In this document: positions 46,033 to 57,455 of the stretch, piece after piece
Layout: each line of letters starts with the position of its first letter
How positions within the stretch are numbered: the first letter of the stretch is position 1
NCBI GenBank assembly: GCA_958450365.1
Contig: CAUEEP010000900.1
Coordinates: 617,501-681,500 of the forward strand
DNA: 64,000 nucleotides
DNA from: Mesorhabditis belari
Taxonomy: Eukaryota > Nematoda > Chromadorea > Rhabditida > Rhabditidae
Direction: 5' to 3'
Made by a program: the position numbers and the translations under genes
The notes under the pieces: generated by a model
What the model saw: the letters and a program-made list of their open reading frames with translations, nothing else
Databases searched by the model: none
Told to the model about the DNA's origin: nothing

Positions 46033-47614
46033 ATGGTGGACAAAACTGTTCATGAATATCCATTCCTTTATATCTGCGCCATGAATATCACTGGAATTTT
46101 CGGTGGATCGATCAATTTTTTCGCCATCTACTTAATCGTTTGGGTTTCACCGAAAACGATGAAAAATTATCGATACTTCATTTTGTTTTATCAAGTAAGT
46201 GCTTTGGGAATCTTTATTATGGAAAAAAAGGCTATTTCAGATCTCTTCAACTCTTTTTGAACTACTTCTCCACTTTGTGACAGTCGAAGTCTATTTTCCG
46301 GCTCTCAGCTGTCGAATGTATGGATTTTTATATGAGATATTTCATATCCATGTGACAATACTATTTGTGAGTGAATCAAAGCAATCAATAAGAAGGTAAT
46401 TTCAGGGAATTGGACTGTTCTTGTTTTTGAATGGGCTCCTAGCCACAGTTCAATGCTTTATTTATCGACATCGATTGGTGTTACCGAAAGATCATTGGTT
46501 GAGGTATTCATCCGAAGATTTCTTTATTCTTTTGTTTAAATGAACTTTTCTTTCAGATTTTCATTGCACAATTGGGTCCTCATTTAGCTTTTCATTATTT
46601 TCTTTTTCTATTTATTTTTTTTATATGTATTCTTCGATTACCGCTTGAACACCCACCAAATGCACAAGGATTGGAGAAATTGTTGGAAGTAAATACTCAA
46701 AAAGAACTGATCCACAAAGAAGAAGTATTAGTATTTAGAACATTAAGAGTAGAGGGCAAAACTGAACAAGCACTGTAGTCTATCGTTCAACTCTAGGATT
46801 ATCCAGAATACTCATTCCTCGGAACTGACGGCAATGCCTGGATTGCTTATATTAATCAACCAATCTTTCCACCAATTCTCAATTTCTCTTCAGTACTTGC
46901 ACTTGAAATTATTATCCCTGTTTTTGCAACAGAATGGCTATTATTTGTGAGTTCTTTATTTCCACACATCAATCAAATTCTTTAGTCAATTTCCATCGTG
47001 ATTCACTCAATTTATCTCCTTGAAAGTCCATTGATTCATATGAGTGCAAAGACAAAACAATTACATAAAAAGCTCATCTATTCTTTGTTTGTGCAGGTGC
47101 GTTTAACAAAAAAGAACAAATAAACTCGATTGTTTCCAGATAATGATCCCATTTTTCTCTGTAACTGGCCCATTGGCCTTGTTTGTATTTTTAGCAACAA
47201 CAGGGAAAATTGTCGACCAAAGCAGGTTCCAAAAATGCCTCCCATGGTTCACAACGGTTCAACAACGGTTTCAAAAAAGGGTTATTTTATTTTAATATTT
47301 GTTTTCAAAAAGGGTTTCCAAAGGGGCAAAAAAAGGAAAAAAAACCCCTATGGCTAAATGGAAGTGCTATTCTTGTCAGCAGCCACGCCAATCTGTCATC
47401 GATTTTGATTTTTGCTTTCACTGAACCATATCGAGTCTATATTTTGAAAGGAATCAAAAGAATTTTCAAGTAAAATTCAAAACTAGAAATTTTCAAATTA
47501 AAAGTTTTTAGAAAAGGATCAGTTGGGCATCTGAAAGTCGCTTCTCATTCAAATTCAAGAGCTTTAGATCGACATCAAGCTCATATTAAACCTCGTTTGA
47601 GTAGAAGAATTTAA
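46033..47614 (+). pseudogene. Serpentine chemoreceptor copy (unit 2), broken
   Basis: Same gene structure as the intact receptor at 25,784 (exon 1 46,033-46,194; last codon before the stop at 47,612-47,614). Exon 4 lacks one T (CTCATTTAGC against CTCATTTTAGC), giving a stop right after WVLI. Exon 7 has about 130 bp of unrelated A/T/G-rich sequence (47,222-47,350) between TM6 and TM7 that also breaks the frame. With two lesions it is a pseudogene more securely than the unit 1 copy. Confidence 0.85.
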
Positions 47615-47826
47615 TTTTTCCCAAACTTATGCAAATATTCAAATATTTATCACCAATTTTGCCTATAATAATCAAAATATTTGTTCGTATCTCCCGCATA
47701 ATCGATACTCGGAATGATCAATGATGAGGCGACACTCACCGATTTGCTGAATGAAATGAATGAAAATGTTTTTAGATAAGACTTGATTTTCCATTGCGTT
47801 AAGGTACATTATCAAAATGAAATCTC

Positions 47827-49822
47827 TTACTTTGTCCTGAATAAATGCCTCCACCATTGATCGTATTTCTCCCGCCATTCTTTCACAATCCATAACACTC
47901 CAAAGGGAAATGTGGTGAATGATCTAGAGATTCGTTGATTGAAAGTCTCAGAATATCTTGATAGTTTTCAAATTTTCGGCATAGCTTCTAACACTAACAA
48001 AGTTAACATCAAATCCACTCCAATCATCATCACTTGACCGATTATCGAATCGGATTCAAATGCTGTGAAAGCAATGCCGCCAGTGATTGAACCAAATGTT
48101 TCACTTATGATGGTGATGATGAGAAAGCGACGGAGAATCTGAATGGGAGATGGGCTTCTGATATGGAATCTTGAAAGTTTAAGTTGGAAAGTTTTCTTGC
48201 CTACTCACCACAAACACTCGCATATTCTCTTTGATTTGATATCGAACGGATAAATCGTAAGGCCGATGACCGAAACGGGGAGTTAAACTCTCGACTCGTT
48301 CATGTTGTTGGACTCGATCCAACCATTTTAACACTTTTGAATTATAGGTGAATAAGAAGGCACAAAGCTGAAAAAGAAAGGAAAAAGATTTGACAATTGT
48401 CAAACATTTCAATTGGCTGTACTTTAAACGAAAGTACGGAAAGAAACGAGACTTTCAGGACAAAATACAATTATACTGTGTTTTCCTATGTTATTGACCA
48501 ACTGAATGGACTTTAGACCTCGCGGACCGTGAGTTCCTTTCCCAATTTCCACATTTCCATCCCCTTTCTTTCAAAATGTACTCGAAACTTCTTTTTTCCC
48601 CATATTTCCCCTCATTCCACTCACCATTCCCGACAATAAAATAGCGCCCAATAATGAGATCACGACACCGATCACTGTTCTCAACATATCATAGGCAACC
48701 GCTAAATAAAACATTACAGATCGCTCTTTGTGATGACGTAATTCCAAGAACTGGGGTATGTCCTCAGTGTTTCCAATCTGATTAGAGTCAATGATGCAAG
48801 TATTTTAAGCTTTGTTAGAGTTTGTGGTTACGATTACGATTAGTTTACGATTACATCAGATTACAGTTAGATTATGTTTTGTGCTTTTGTTTCTTGCTTT
48901 TCTTGGATTTTAACAAACCAATGCAACTGAAGGTGGAGAGTGTGAGAAAGATGAGAACTGAGCTTAGCATTATTGAAAGAGAGATATAGGTGCGAGGCGA
49001 CTTTTCATAGTCCCAGAGGTAGATCGTGGCCATGAGTCTGGAATTGGTTCAAGGGTCTGAAGAGATCTCTTTGGCCAAAGGTTTTGTTGACAAGTTTCGC
49101 TCAAAATTGTGAACCACCGCGAGATAGCTAGCCCAAAGTAACCGGATGGCCTGGTGGATAGTATCCTCGGCGCTACTTCCCCCTGGTTCTTCCCTCTGTC
49201 AACGTTTTTATTTTTTAGGACACTAAATCCAATCTTTAGGCGCTCTAAATGTCTATAAACATATCGAAAACCAAAAGCTAAAGCAAATTATTTGACTCAC
49301 CTTTCCAGAGTGATCAAAGGCACAATTGAGGCGAGAAAGAGCAATGTATAACAACGAATCAAACCAATAATAAATATCACTGTATCACAAAAGGTTACAG
49401 CTAAAAGAAATGATTAACGATTTAAATTAAGAACAAACCATCCCCGAGAACAGCTTGACCTTCATAAAATAAAAGAACGAGTCGGAGAAGTTGATTGAAA
49501 AATAAATGAAGAGAGACAAATTCGAAGATTCGACGCAAATTGATGTGAAATCGACCGGATGTGTGAAGGATTTTGAAGAATGGAAGATAGATTATGAAAG
49601 AGATAAAAATCGAGAGAGCTTCAATGATACGAACAACTTCCCAGATACGACAAAGGACAGTGTATTCCTGAAATCATTTCATTACCAACCCTATCTACAC
49701 TTCTTTATAAAGCTTTAGTTGCCAAGAAGCTCTTTCTCACTCACCGAAACCATCTCCATATCAACGAAAATTGGCACATAAGCCTGATATGTTGAATTAA
49801 ACAAATAGAGAAAAATAATCAT
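47827..49822 (-). CDS. Sre-class serpentine chemoreceptor (unit 2)
   Basis: This is the tandem paralogue of the gene at 31,902-33,909, with the same eight exons and no frame lesion that I can find. Differences are mostly synonymous or conservative, for example V-A-Y-D in place of I-A-Y-D at the start of exon 5, and RHLFRTK in place of RHLLRTK at the C-terminus. The Sre motifs (ERLMATIYLWDYE, LSVRYQIKEN) are unchanged. Both tandem copies being open suggests selection on this gene, in contrast to the decayed neighbouring Str-type receptors. Confidence 0.82.
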
Positions 49823-50374
49823 TGTCTGATATAAAGCTATTGAATATCCATTAGTTGATGAAATGAATGATTTCTTGATTCGAAAGTTTCCTCTTTTCCC
49901 CTCTTTTTCTCCAAACACGTGCTAAATGGGATAACCAATTTTACGAAGGAAATCGATGCGATGAATTGGATTTCATTTTATTTCATTTCGGACCATTTCA
50001 TACCCAATCTTTTCTTTTTCCTTTTCTTACTGATCCATTAAACTTTAATCACCTAGTTTTACGGAATAAATGATCAAAAAACAAATGGTCACTGAAGAAA
50101 TGTTTCATTGGATACGAGAGTATGACACTCACTCAAAAATCAGTTTAGCTTTTTTCAATCAAAAAAAGCACAATGAATATTGTGTGATGTTGAAAAAGGT
50201 GTTTTCTAAAAGGTGACTCCAGAAAAGCTACAGTACTCTTTAAGCAAGCGGGCGATCTCTGATAAGCTTTGTCTAGAGCTTCGGTAGCTTTTCCACTTTT
50301 TAAAAAGCTTTTAATGAAGAGGATACAAAGCATACAACCGATTACATTCCAGTATTACAATCAAATATAAAACT

Positions 50375-50479
50375 TACCGTAAATACTGTAATTGGACTCC
50401 ATGGGGTACTATTTTTTCTCTCCCCCTCTAGGGTGGGACACTATTAGAGGGGTGGGGTACAATTACAGTATTTACGGTA
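50375..50479. mobile_element. MITE, unit 2 partner of 34,453-34,557
   Basis: Same TIRs (TACCGTAAATACTGTAATTG ... complement ending 50,479) and same position upstream of the Sre gene, with a few base changes (ATTGGACTCC for ATTGGACCCC). Confidence 0.85.
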
Positions 50480-50786
50480 CGAGTACTCACTTTAAACAAA
50501 ATTCGAGAGGCTATGAACCATGAAGAAAATTGGCAGCTAAGTTGTCATGAATGGTAACTTTATGGTTACTTCGAAATATAGCACTTACCGGTCACACAAT
50601 CATACGAAAAATGTCCCAGTTTAGTCCGATTTCGAAAAGAAAACTATGACGTTCAATGAGTCTCGAAAATTTCCGTGTGACACAAATTATTCTTTGTGCC
50701 TTTCTCTTCAACCTCAACTTTAAATGTTCAAAGTTCTTTTCGATTGAATGTTGCATAAACTGTACAACTTTTATTCCTATAAACAA

Positions 50787-53008
50787 TCAATTCTTCGTAG
50801 AGTTCTCAACTTTTTGTAGAATCAAAGCTGGATGTTGTTTTGATGGATGATTTGTTTTTCTTTCATCAGTGTCATTCAATACAAAACTCAAGGGAATTCC
50901 CGATGTGAAAATCGTTTCTTTATCTCCATTCTCATTCTCTTCTGTGTAGACGACACCGAGGATTTTGAAGCCTAGAGATAATTTGATTTTTAAGAACTGC
51001 AATCTACAAGTAAATTTGGTGTCTCTTACCTCTCAAAATCCAGGGTAATCGAACTGTTCCATAAACTCTCCGAGCGTTCCAATAAAGCTCATCAACACCT
51101 GAAGCGAAGATTTGATCTTGTAGGCTGGACTTTTCAGGATTTATATTTAGACAAACCAATTGGCAATCCAAGTATGACAATTCCTCCCTCTTTCAATAAA
51201 CATCTCATCTTGGTGATTTCCCGGAGATCACCCCATGGATCGAGTGGATCACCGAATCTGGAATTGGATTGAGATTGGATTGTTAGATCTTCTTCGAATT
51301 AAGGCAAACATTTAGTCAATACTTTAATTGAAACTAACCTTCCAAGACCAGCGTGTTGAATCGAAGAAAATGAGGCGATAAAGTCGAAAGTCTCCGAATA
51401 ACTGAAAGGTTTTTAGTTAGGCCAAGCCCTTCCAATCCATTCCAATCCATTCATATCCATTCCTATCCATTCCTATCCATTCCTATCCATTCCGATCCAT
51501 TCCTATGCATTCCCAAAAACCCACTTTGCCCATTGATTCGCCAAATCGCGTGGATGAATGTAGGAAAGATTCTGAGAAGTCTGAAAATTTTGATAGCTAA
51601 TTATAATCTTGAATTAACTTTGAAAGCCTTGAAAGAATATCCTGCGTAATCTTGTGGATCATTCTCTCACCTTTTCCTCGATCTCCTGTTGCTCCACCGT
51701 CAAAACAGAAGTGGCGCCGTGTCTCAAAGCAAAAACTTCTATCTAGAAGTAAAATTTGCATTTAAAACAATTAACGTATAAAGTTAATAACACGTTTATG
51801 TACAAGAACTGTAATTCAAACTCACCCATGGATTCGTGGCTCCAAAAACGGCGCCACTCTTATTCTGAATGAATGAATGGAATCGATCCATCGCCTCGTA
51901 GACAATATCTCAAATTTTTAGCTTTTTTAGCTGTTTTATTATATATTCTCTATAAATTAATCGATTTTACCTATTCTATTTTATCTATTCAAGCCTCACC
52001 CCCATATCCAACATGATGCGCTCTTTGAATCACTTCATCTCTTGTCATCATCATTTGTGCATCGATATCATCCCAGAGCATCTTTATCGGCACCGATTTC
52101 TCGTTTACATATCTAGAAATATTCAGTCAAGAAAAATCTTCATAAAGCTTACTCTTGCTTGAGCGGGATTCTTCCATAAAGCGTAAACTCAGCTAATCTC
52201 TCCCTTGGCGGCTCTACAAGTGGGATCTCTGGAGTCTGTGATTGAGCAATTGTCGTCCAATTGTTCCAGATCTAGTAAAACTAGTTATCTTTTAACTAGC
52301 TAAAACTGTGCAAAGTTTTCACTCACTTGTTCACATGTCGATCCAACGAGTGTCTCGGTGAACTTCTCATCGAAATTTGACTCAGGAACATAATATAGAT
52401 GAGATATTTCTCTCTTCTCCTAGTTTTTCATAACTTTAAACAAATTTTTAAAACCTACAAAGTCTTCCGTTTCTATATAGTCGTTTGAAATTCTCTCTTG
52501 TGGAATCACTTCCTCGGGCATTGGATAATCGTGTGGAAGAGGGATCCCCTCAATGCTAATAGAAAATCAAAATTTTGCTTTGAACTTTAAGCTCTTACAT
52601 CTTACGAATTAAATGATTGATCTCCGGATTCTCATATTCATCATTTAAGAATTTCTCTGGCAACATCTCTTCATCTGTCATCATGTAATCAGCTGGAAGT
52701 GGGAGATCTTCAAGACTATCCGGTGGAAGGGATCTCCCATTTGGACTAAACTTTGGATTAAACCATCTGGACCATTTGGACTAAACGGATAATCAAACAA
52801 ACTTCAATCCTTTAAGACTTTTTGGTGGTTTTGTATAGAATGGACGGGCGATCAAGAACACGGAAAGAATCAAACTGAAAGAGTTCTTAAATGGAAAACT
52901 CTGTCTTCAGGTAAGTGTTAATTTTGATTTCACCTTTTCAAATTGAAAATCTTGTACCCACCTGACTGCAGCGACAAGGATGACTCGTCTCGTCGGAATC
53001 GGTATCAT
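50787..53008 (-). CDS. DUF268 family protein (unit 2), intact
   Basis: Tandem paralogue of the unit 1 gene, with 14 exons in the same positions relative to the offset. Exon 5 (52,327-52,419) is 93 nt, keeping the frame, and exon 13 ends at a normal GT donor (GTAAGAGA). The start (53,008, MIPIPTRRVILVAAV) gives the N-terminal membrane anchor, and the stop is at 50,787. Core motifs GATNPW, SIQHAGLGRFGDPIDP, KEGGIVILGLP and WNARRVYG are present. Predicted type II membrane or secretory-pathway protein of about 448 residues; catalytic role unproven for this family. Confidence 0.85.
51423..51515. repeat. TATCCATTCC microsatellite (unit 2)
   Basis: Nine or so copies of ATCCATTCCT-type units in the intron before DUF268 exon 11; fewer than in unit 1. 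Confidence 0.8.
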
Positions 53009-54470
53009 TTGAAGCCTTCCTTTATTGTCGCTTTCCGTATGTACCACGAGAAGTTCTTTCTCCGTTCGATTTCCCTCTTCTCTTTTCCATAAAAAGAGTG
53101 GTGGAGAAGGTAAAAGAAAAGGATTGAGTCTAGGAATTGTCACTTTTTTCGGTTAATCGATCCACCGAATGTCCCGAAAGTGTTGTACACTGAAACATTG
53201 GATTTCGTGTGGTTTAGATCGAAATTTTCGATCTTCCACATGGAAAACGTCAATGAAATAAGAAAGAAACTTGAAACTAGCCTGGGAGATCCGAAAAGAG
53301 ATTAGAGAAGAAATGAATGGAAACAAGGGATTTGGATTTGCCGTTACTTAAGTATTTTCTTATGTATTGTGCAAGAAGTTCGTTTCACTTTCTTGAAAAC
53401 AAATCAGCCTCTGAATGAGCATAAAGTTCGAGATTTTTCTATAGATTGTATCTTAAAGCAATAGAATGACACTCAATAAGATAAAAAAAGCAATAATGAC
53501 TTTCAATGACATAAAAAAAGCTAAACTTCTTCAATAAACTGAATATTTGAGCAATAAACAGAAGAATAAGGGAAGAATAAGAATAAGAGATACTAGGATG
53601 AATAAAGTGTCCATTCCTTGACTAAACTAATAAAAATTTATTCGAAAAGTTAGATATTTTTAGTTTTTAGCTTTCAATAGAAGTTTTACATACTCCTTTG
53701 GCTCAATCTCTGAGCTTTTCTTTCATAAAGAGTCCCTCTCAACCCTCTCCGTCCAGTTACAATTTGGTCGAGCGGATAACACATCGGTTTCTCGGCCGCA
53801 CGACCCGGGTTCGATACCCGATAGGAGCATTTGAGTTGGTCTTTCCGTTCTTCAAGAACCTTGACCAAATTAATGTCTCCGAGAGTGAATGTGGTGGTTT
53901 CCACGATGAGTATCCGGTATGGTACGCGCATCACTAAGAACACCAGACATTTTCTTTTGCAAAGGTGAACTGAATGAACTGAACCGAATGAAAGTTAGGG
54001 CGAATTTGAAGAAATAGACTTTACTAGGAAATTTCTGGGCACGTGATTTCTCTTGAATCCACAATGTTAACTAGGTGTTTTGACTCATCTCTGTTTTCCT
54101 AACATTTTCCAAAAAGCTGTGCTTCTAGAAAATCCAGCCAACTTTACTACTTTACTACTTAAATCTGGCAATCAGAGCCAGGAAATGCTTGTTTTTAAGA
54201 ATTTCTTCTTTGCTCTGTTACCTGCCTTCCATTGAGCCATTTGGATTCATTTTCTTCAAATCACAATGAACAACACTCCCATCCTCTTGACAGTCTCTCT
54301 TTCTCTTTTCCTCTTCAAGTTTCCTTTCCTTCTCTCATCTTTTTGACAATCAGATTAGATGTGCTCACTCTTTTTCGAAGAAACAACAAAAAGGACACTT
54401 TTTTCATGCATCAATCACTTTTATATAACTTTTGTTTTTGACTTTTAACTCTTAAACTTTTTAGAATCTT
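53009..54470. other. Divergent intergenic region (unit 2)
   Basis: Counterpart of 37,135-38,595 with the tRNA-like sequence at 53,755-53,828. No gene. Confidence 0.45.
53755..53828 (+). repeat. tRNA-like sequence, unit 2
   Basis: Partner of 37,890-37,963. A-box-like TTGGTCGAGCGGATAACAC and B box GGGTTCGATACCC; same missing acceptor strand. Confidence 0.5.
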
Positions 54471-56383
54471 ATGTATGAAACGATTCTCGATCCAGAGAAA
54501 TTAGCTGCAGATGTTGTGGATACGGGTGAGTGGATAAACTTCAAAATAAGCCAATGATATAATAGAAGAAAATCTTTTGAAGTGTAATTGAATGTTTAGT
54601 CCGAGCCGGCACACAAGCCCCATTATCAGACTGTGTGAAGACAGCGAGAATCGTTTTTGAGACTCTTCTTCAACATACAAAGTATTAACAATAAAACTAT
54701 TTCATCTAAAATCCAATTTCAGTGATGATGTTCTTCGAAAAGTCTCCGGAATTCTAGTCAACTTTCAACCGAACTTGTTGGAGTGCTTTGATGCGAGATT
54801 ATTGGGAACTTTGAGGGAACGATTAGATGATTGGTTATCGGAAAAGGCTGAGGTTTGTTTGAGAGAAGGGTTTTGATTTTAGATCGATTGAAAAGTGATT
54901 TAGCTGAGCTACTCGATCTCACAACAAGATGATGCATACATTGATGATCTCAATACTTTCTCGAGCGTTGCGGAGAAAACGGATCCCGAATTCCACAAGC
55001 GGTGATCGCCGTGAATGATTATGAATTTCTGTATAAACTCAACAATCTTTATATTATGGTGAGTTTTAAAAAGTACTGATATTGATTGACACAATTGTGC
55101 AAAAATCAGCTGCAAAAAGCGCGAGTTTTGCGAGATCTCGCTTGGAACGCTTCTCTCCCGCCGGGCGGGGGTGAAGGGGTGGCGCAGTGGGTAAGAGGCT
55201 CGGATCCAAGGCGGGCCGCGTGCCTTCGCCTTGGGTTCGAGTCTTCCCCTAGCAACTTTTCTTCTTTTTTACTTTTAAAGAAACTAGGAAACTCGTTAAC
55301 TTTTAACGAAACTAGGGAAGCTAGTTAACTTTTAACGAAACTAGTTAACTTTATGAGATATAGTAATCCTAATATACTAACAGAAGTAGTGATTATTTTT
55401 CAGGATCAAAGTCAAGAAGTGAGATTGGCGTCGATTCGTTTATTGTCTACTTTGGCCTCATTTCTCCCAACTGTCATTTGTTGTTTGATTGAGACAAAAC
55501 TTCCAATGGTTTTAGGTAGCTTTTTACTGTTTCCAAAGTAAATCATTGAATGTTTAGCTCCTGCCATCACAAGCTCTAGATACTCGAAAGAAGAGAAGTC
55601 ACTGTGCATCAAATTGTTGGATATGATGGCGATGAGTGGACAAGAATTCCCATTGCATCACTTGAGTAAGGATGTTCAATAAAACAAAGACTTTTCAACT
55701 CAAATTTTTGTGATGATCCTGTAGATTAAGTAGAGCGAATCGAATCTCTAATCCAGGCTGTTTCAATGATGTTTTCTTCTCGAAACTCTCAAATCTCCAC
55801 GATGACAAATCAGCAATGCAACTCTTCACAAACATTTATGCAAACACTCCACAAGAAGTTAAGGTTAGTCAACAAGTTCTTATCTAGAGTTTAAAGTATC
55901 CAAATTTGATTTTAAATTAATTCCCTTTCAGGACTTTGCCTTAACCACTCTCCGATCAAATAAAAATGCGAATTTCGGGCAACATCTCATCGATTTTGCA
56001 AATCTAAAAGGCGGTCTTCCATCAATAACATTGTTGAAAGAATTGTTGTCATCAAGTCCAGAAGAAGTTCGAAATTTTTCAGTATAAATCATCTTATTAG
56101 TCTAGGTAGATGATCTCTTTTATCGAAATGATCTGACAGTTGCATCAACAGTCGTCAGTCGAGAGTTGTTGAATAGTGAAAAGAGAGAGGTTTCTTTTAG
56201 CTTGATAACTTCAGCGCAATTTAGATTTCAAATTAAAATCATATTCAGGTCCGTGTAAAGTGTTTGGAATGCATTGGAGCGTTGGCCGATCTCGGTCTCA
56301 ATGATTATTCAATGAGAGACGCCGTCGAGAATTGTGATGTAGTTGGAGAAGAGGAATTGATTGAAGAAATAAAACAAAGTTGA
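54471..56383 (+). pseudogene. SPIN90/Ldb17-like helical-repeat protein (unit 2), frameshift in exon 4
   Basis: Same ten-exon structure as unit 1, starting MYETILDPEKLAADV. In exon 4 one C is missing (GGATCCCGAATTCC against GGATCCCCGAATCC), so the frame stops within the exon after about 110 residues. The last exon (56,249-56,383) is correct here: VRVKCLECIGALADLGLNDY ... IEEIKQS. The ancestral protein was therefore 367 residues and the unit 1 end is the mutated one. Unit 1 and unit 2 thus carry different single-base lesions. Either both copies are dying or both lesions are consensus errors. Confidence 0.65.
55173..55253 (+). repeat. tRNA-like insertion in intron 4 (unit 2)
   Basis: AGGGGTGGCGCAGTGGGTAA ... 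GGGTTCGAGTCTTCCCCT with pairing ends (AGGGG/CCCCT) and a consensus-like B box. It is followed by three copies of an ACTTTTAACGAAACTAG-type unit (about 55,295-55,345) that are single in unit 1. Confidence 0.6.
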
Positions 56384-56543
56384 ATCAATAGGGGAATGAG
56401 AAAAGTATTGATGAGCCTAATAATTAAGTTAATAATTAAAATAAATGTCTTAGAATTGTTAGATCTGAATCGTTTTAGATTTGCATAGAAGTTAGTGTAC
56501 TTTTGAGCTTTCTGGCAAACTGGATTCTTTCTAAAGATAGAAA

Positions 56544-56980
56544 TACCGTAATAATTCTAATAGAAGACCATGGTCTTCTAATTTTCAACCCCCCAAAATT
56601 GATCGGTCAAAAAAGTAGGTAAGGGTCCCCTACATAAATCAAAAAATTAAAAATTGTTAAAAACTATTTCAAACGATAGCCCTTGGCCCAAAACATGCCA
56701 AAAACATGTCTAAAAGTGAAATTATTTTCTTGCCCGGACTCCATAGAAAATCTTTCAAAAAAAAAATCCATGTGGGGGACCACATAAAATTTTTTCCAAA
56801 AAGTTATTTTTTAATTTTTCAAAAACTACGTCTCCAATTTAACTGCCGGGGCTAAAATATTACTATCTGGACCGAAATCTATCATTCTACTTAAAAAGAA
56901 GTTTTAAAAAGTCCCGATTTCAAGGGGTCAGGGGGTGGACTTCTATTAGAGACTGGTCTTCTATTAGAATTATTACGGTA
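56544..56980. mobile_element. 437-bp MITE present only in unit 2
   Basis: TACCGTAATAATTCTAATAG at 56,544 and its complement ending at 56,980; the inner arms (GAAGACCA / GGTCTTC) extend the TIR to about 27 bp. Unit 1 has no insertion between GATAGAAAT and CATTGTGCC (about 40,615-40,625), so it inserted after the duplication. It is flanked on the right by a small GATAGATAGAATAGA array. Confidence 0.9.
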
Positions 56981-56983
56981 GAT

Positions 56984-57455
56984 AGATAGAATAGACAGAA
57001 TAGATAGATTTCTATCTAAAGATAGATAGAAATCATTGTGCCATAGAGTTGCGATTAAGTGAGCACAAAGTACAAGCTAAACTTCACCTTATCTTCAGCT
57101 TTATTTATCTTATTGTCTTGTTGTTTAGTTCTTTACTTTTCTTTACTCAAATTGTGATCCTTTTCTAGTTTTCGAGATTCTACCGGTATTTTTATTGACG
57201 TTGTTGTGAAATGAAATAAAAATTGTGCCATTTAAAGAATAAAATTTATTTTCTGATCTAAACGGAAACAAATTTGAAGGATTAGTCCGAGAACTCATCA
57301 AGCATTCCACAGTAATCGTGGAGAACACTGGAATTTCGCAATAAGGCTCTCAATCACTTGTTCTTGTTTGACTCTTGACTTGTTTGACTAACATTAGAAT
57401 AAGATCTTTGAGTTATTTCAAGCTGCTGACTCAGTGGAATTCTCATTTCCTTTTC
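56984..57455. other. 3' intergenic region between convergent genes (unit 2)
   Basis: Counterpart of 40,620-41,037 with a short GATAGA repeat at 56,981-57,035. No gene. Confidence 0.4.
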
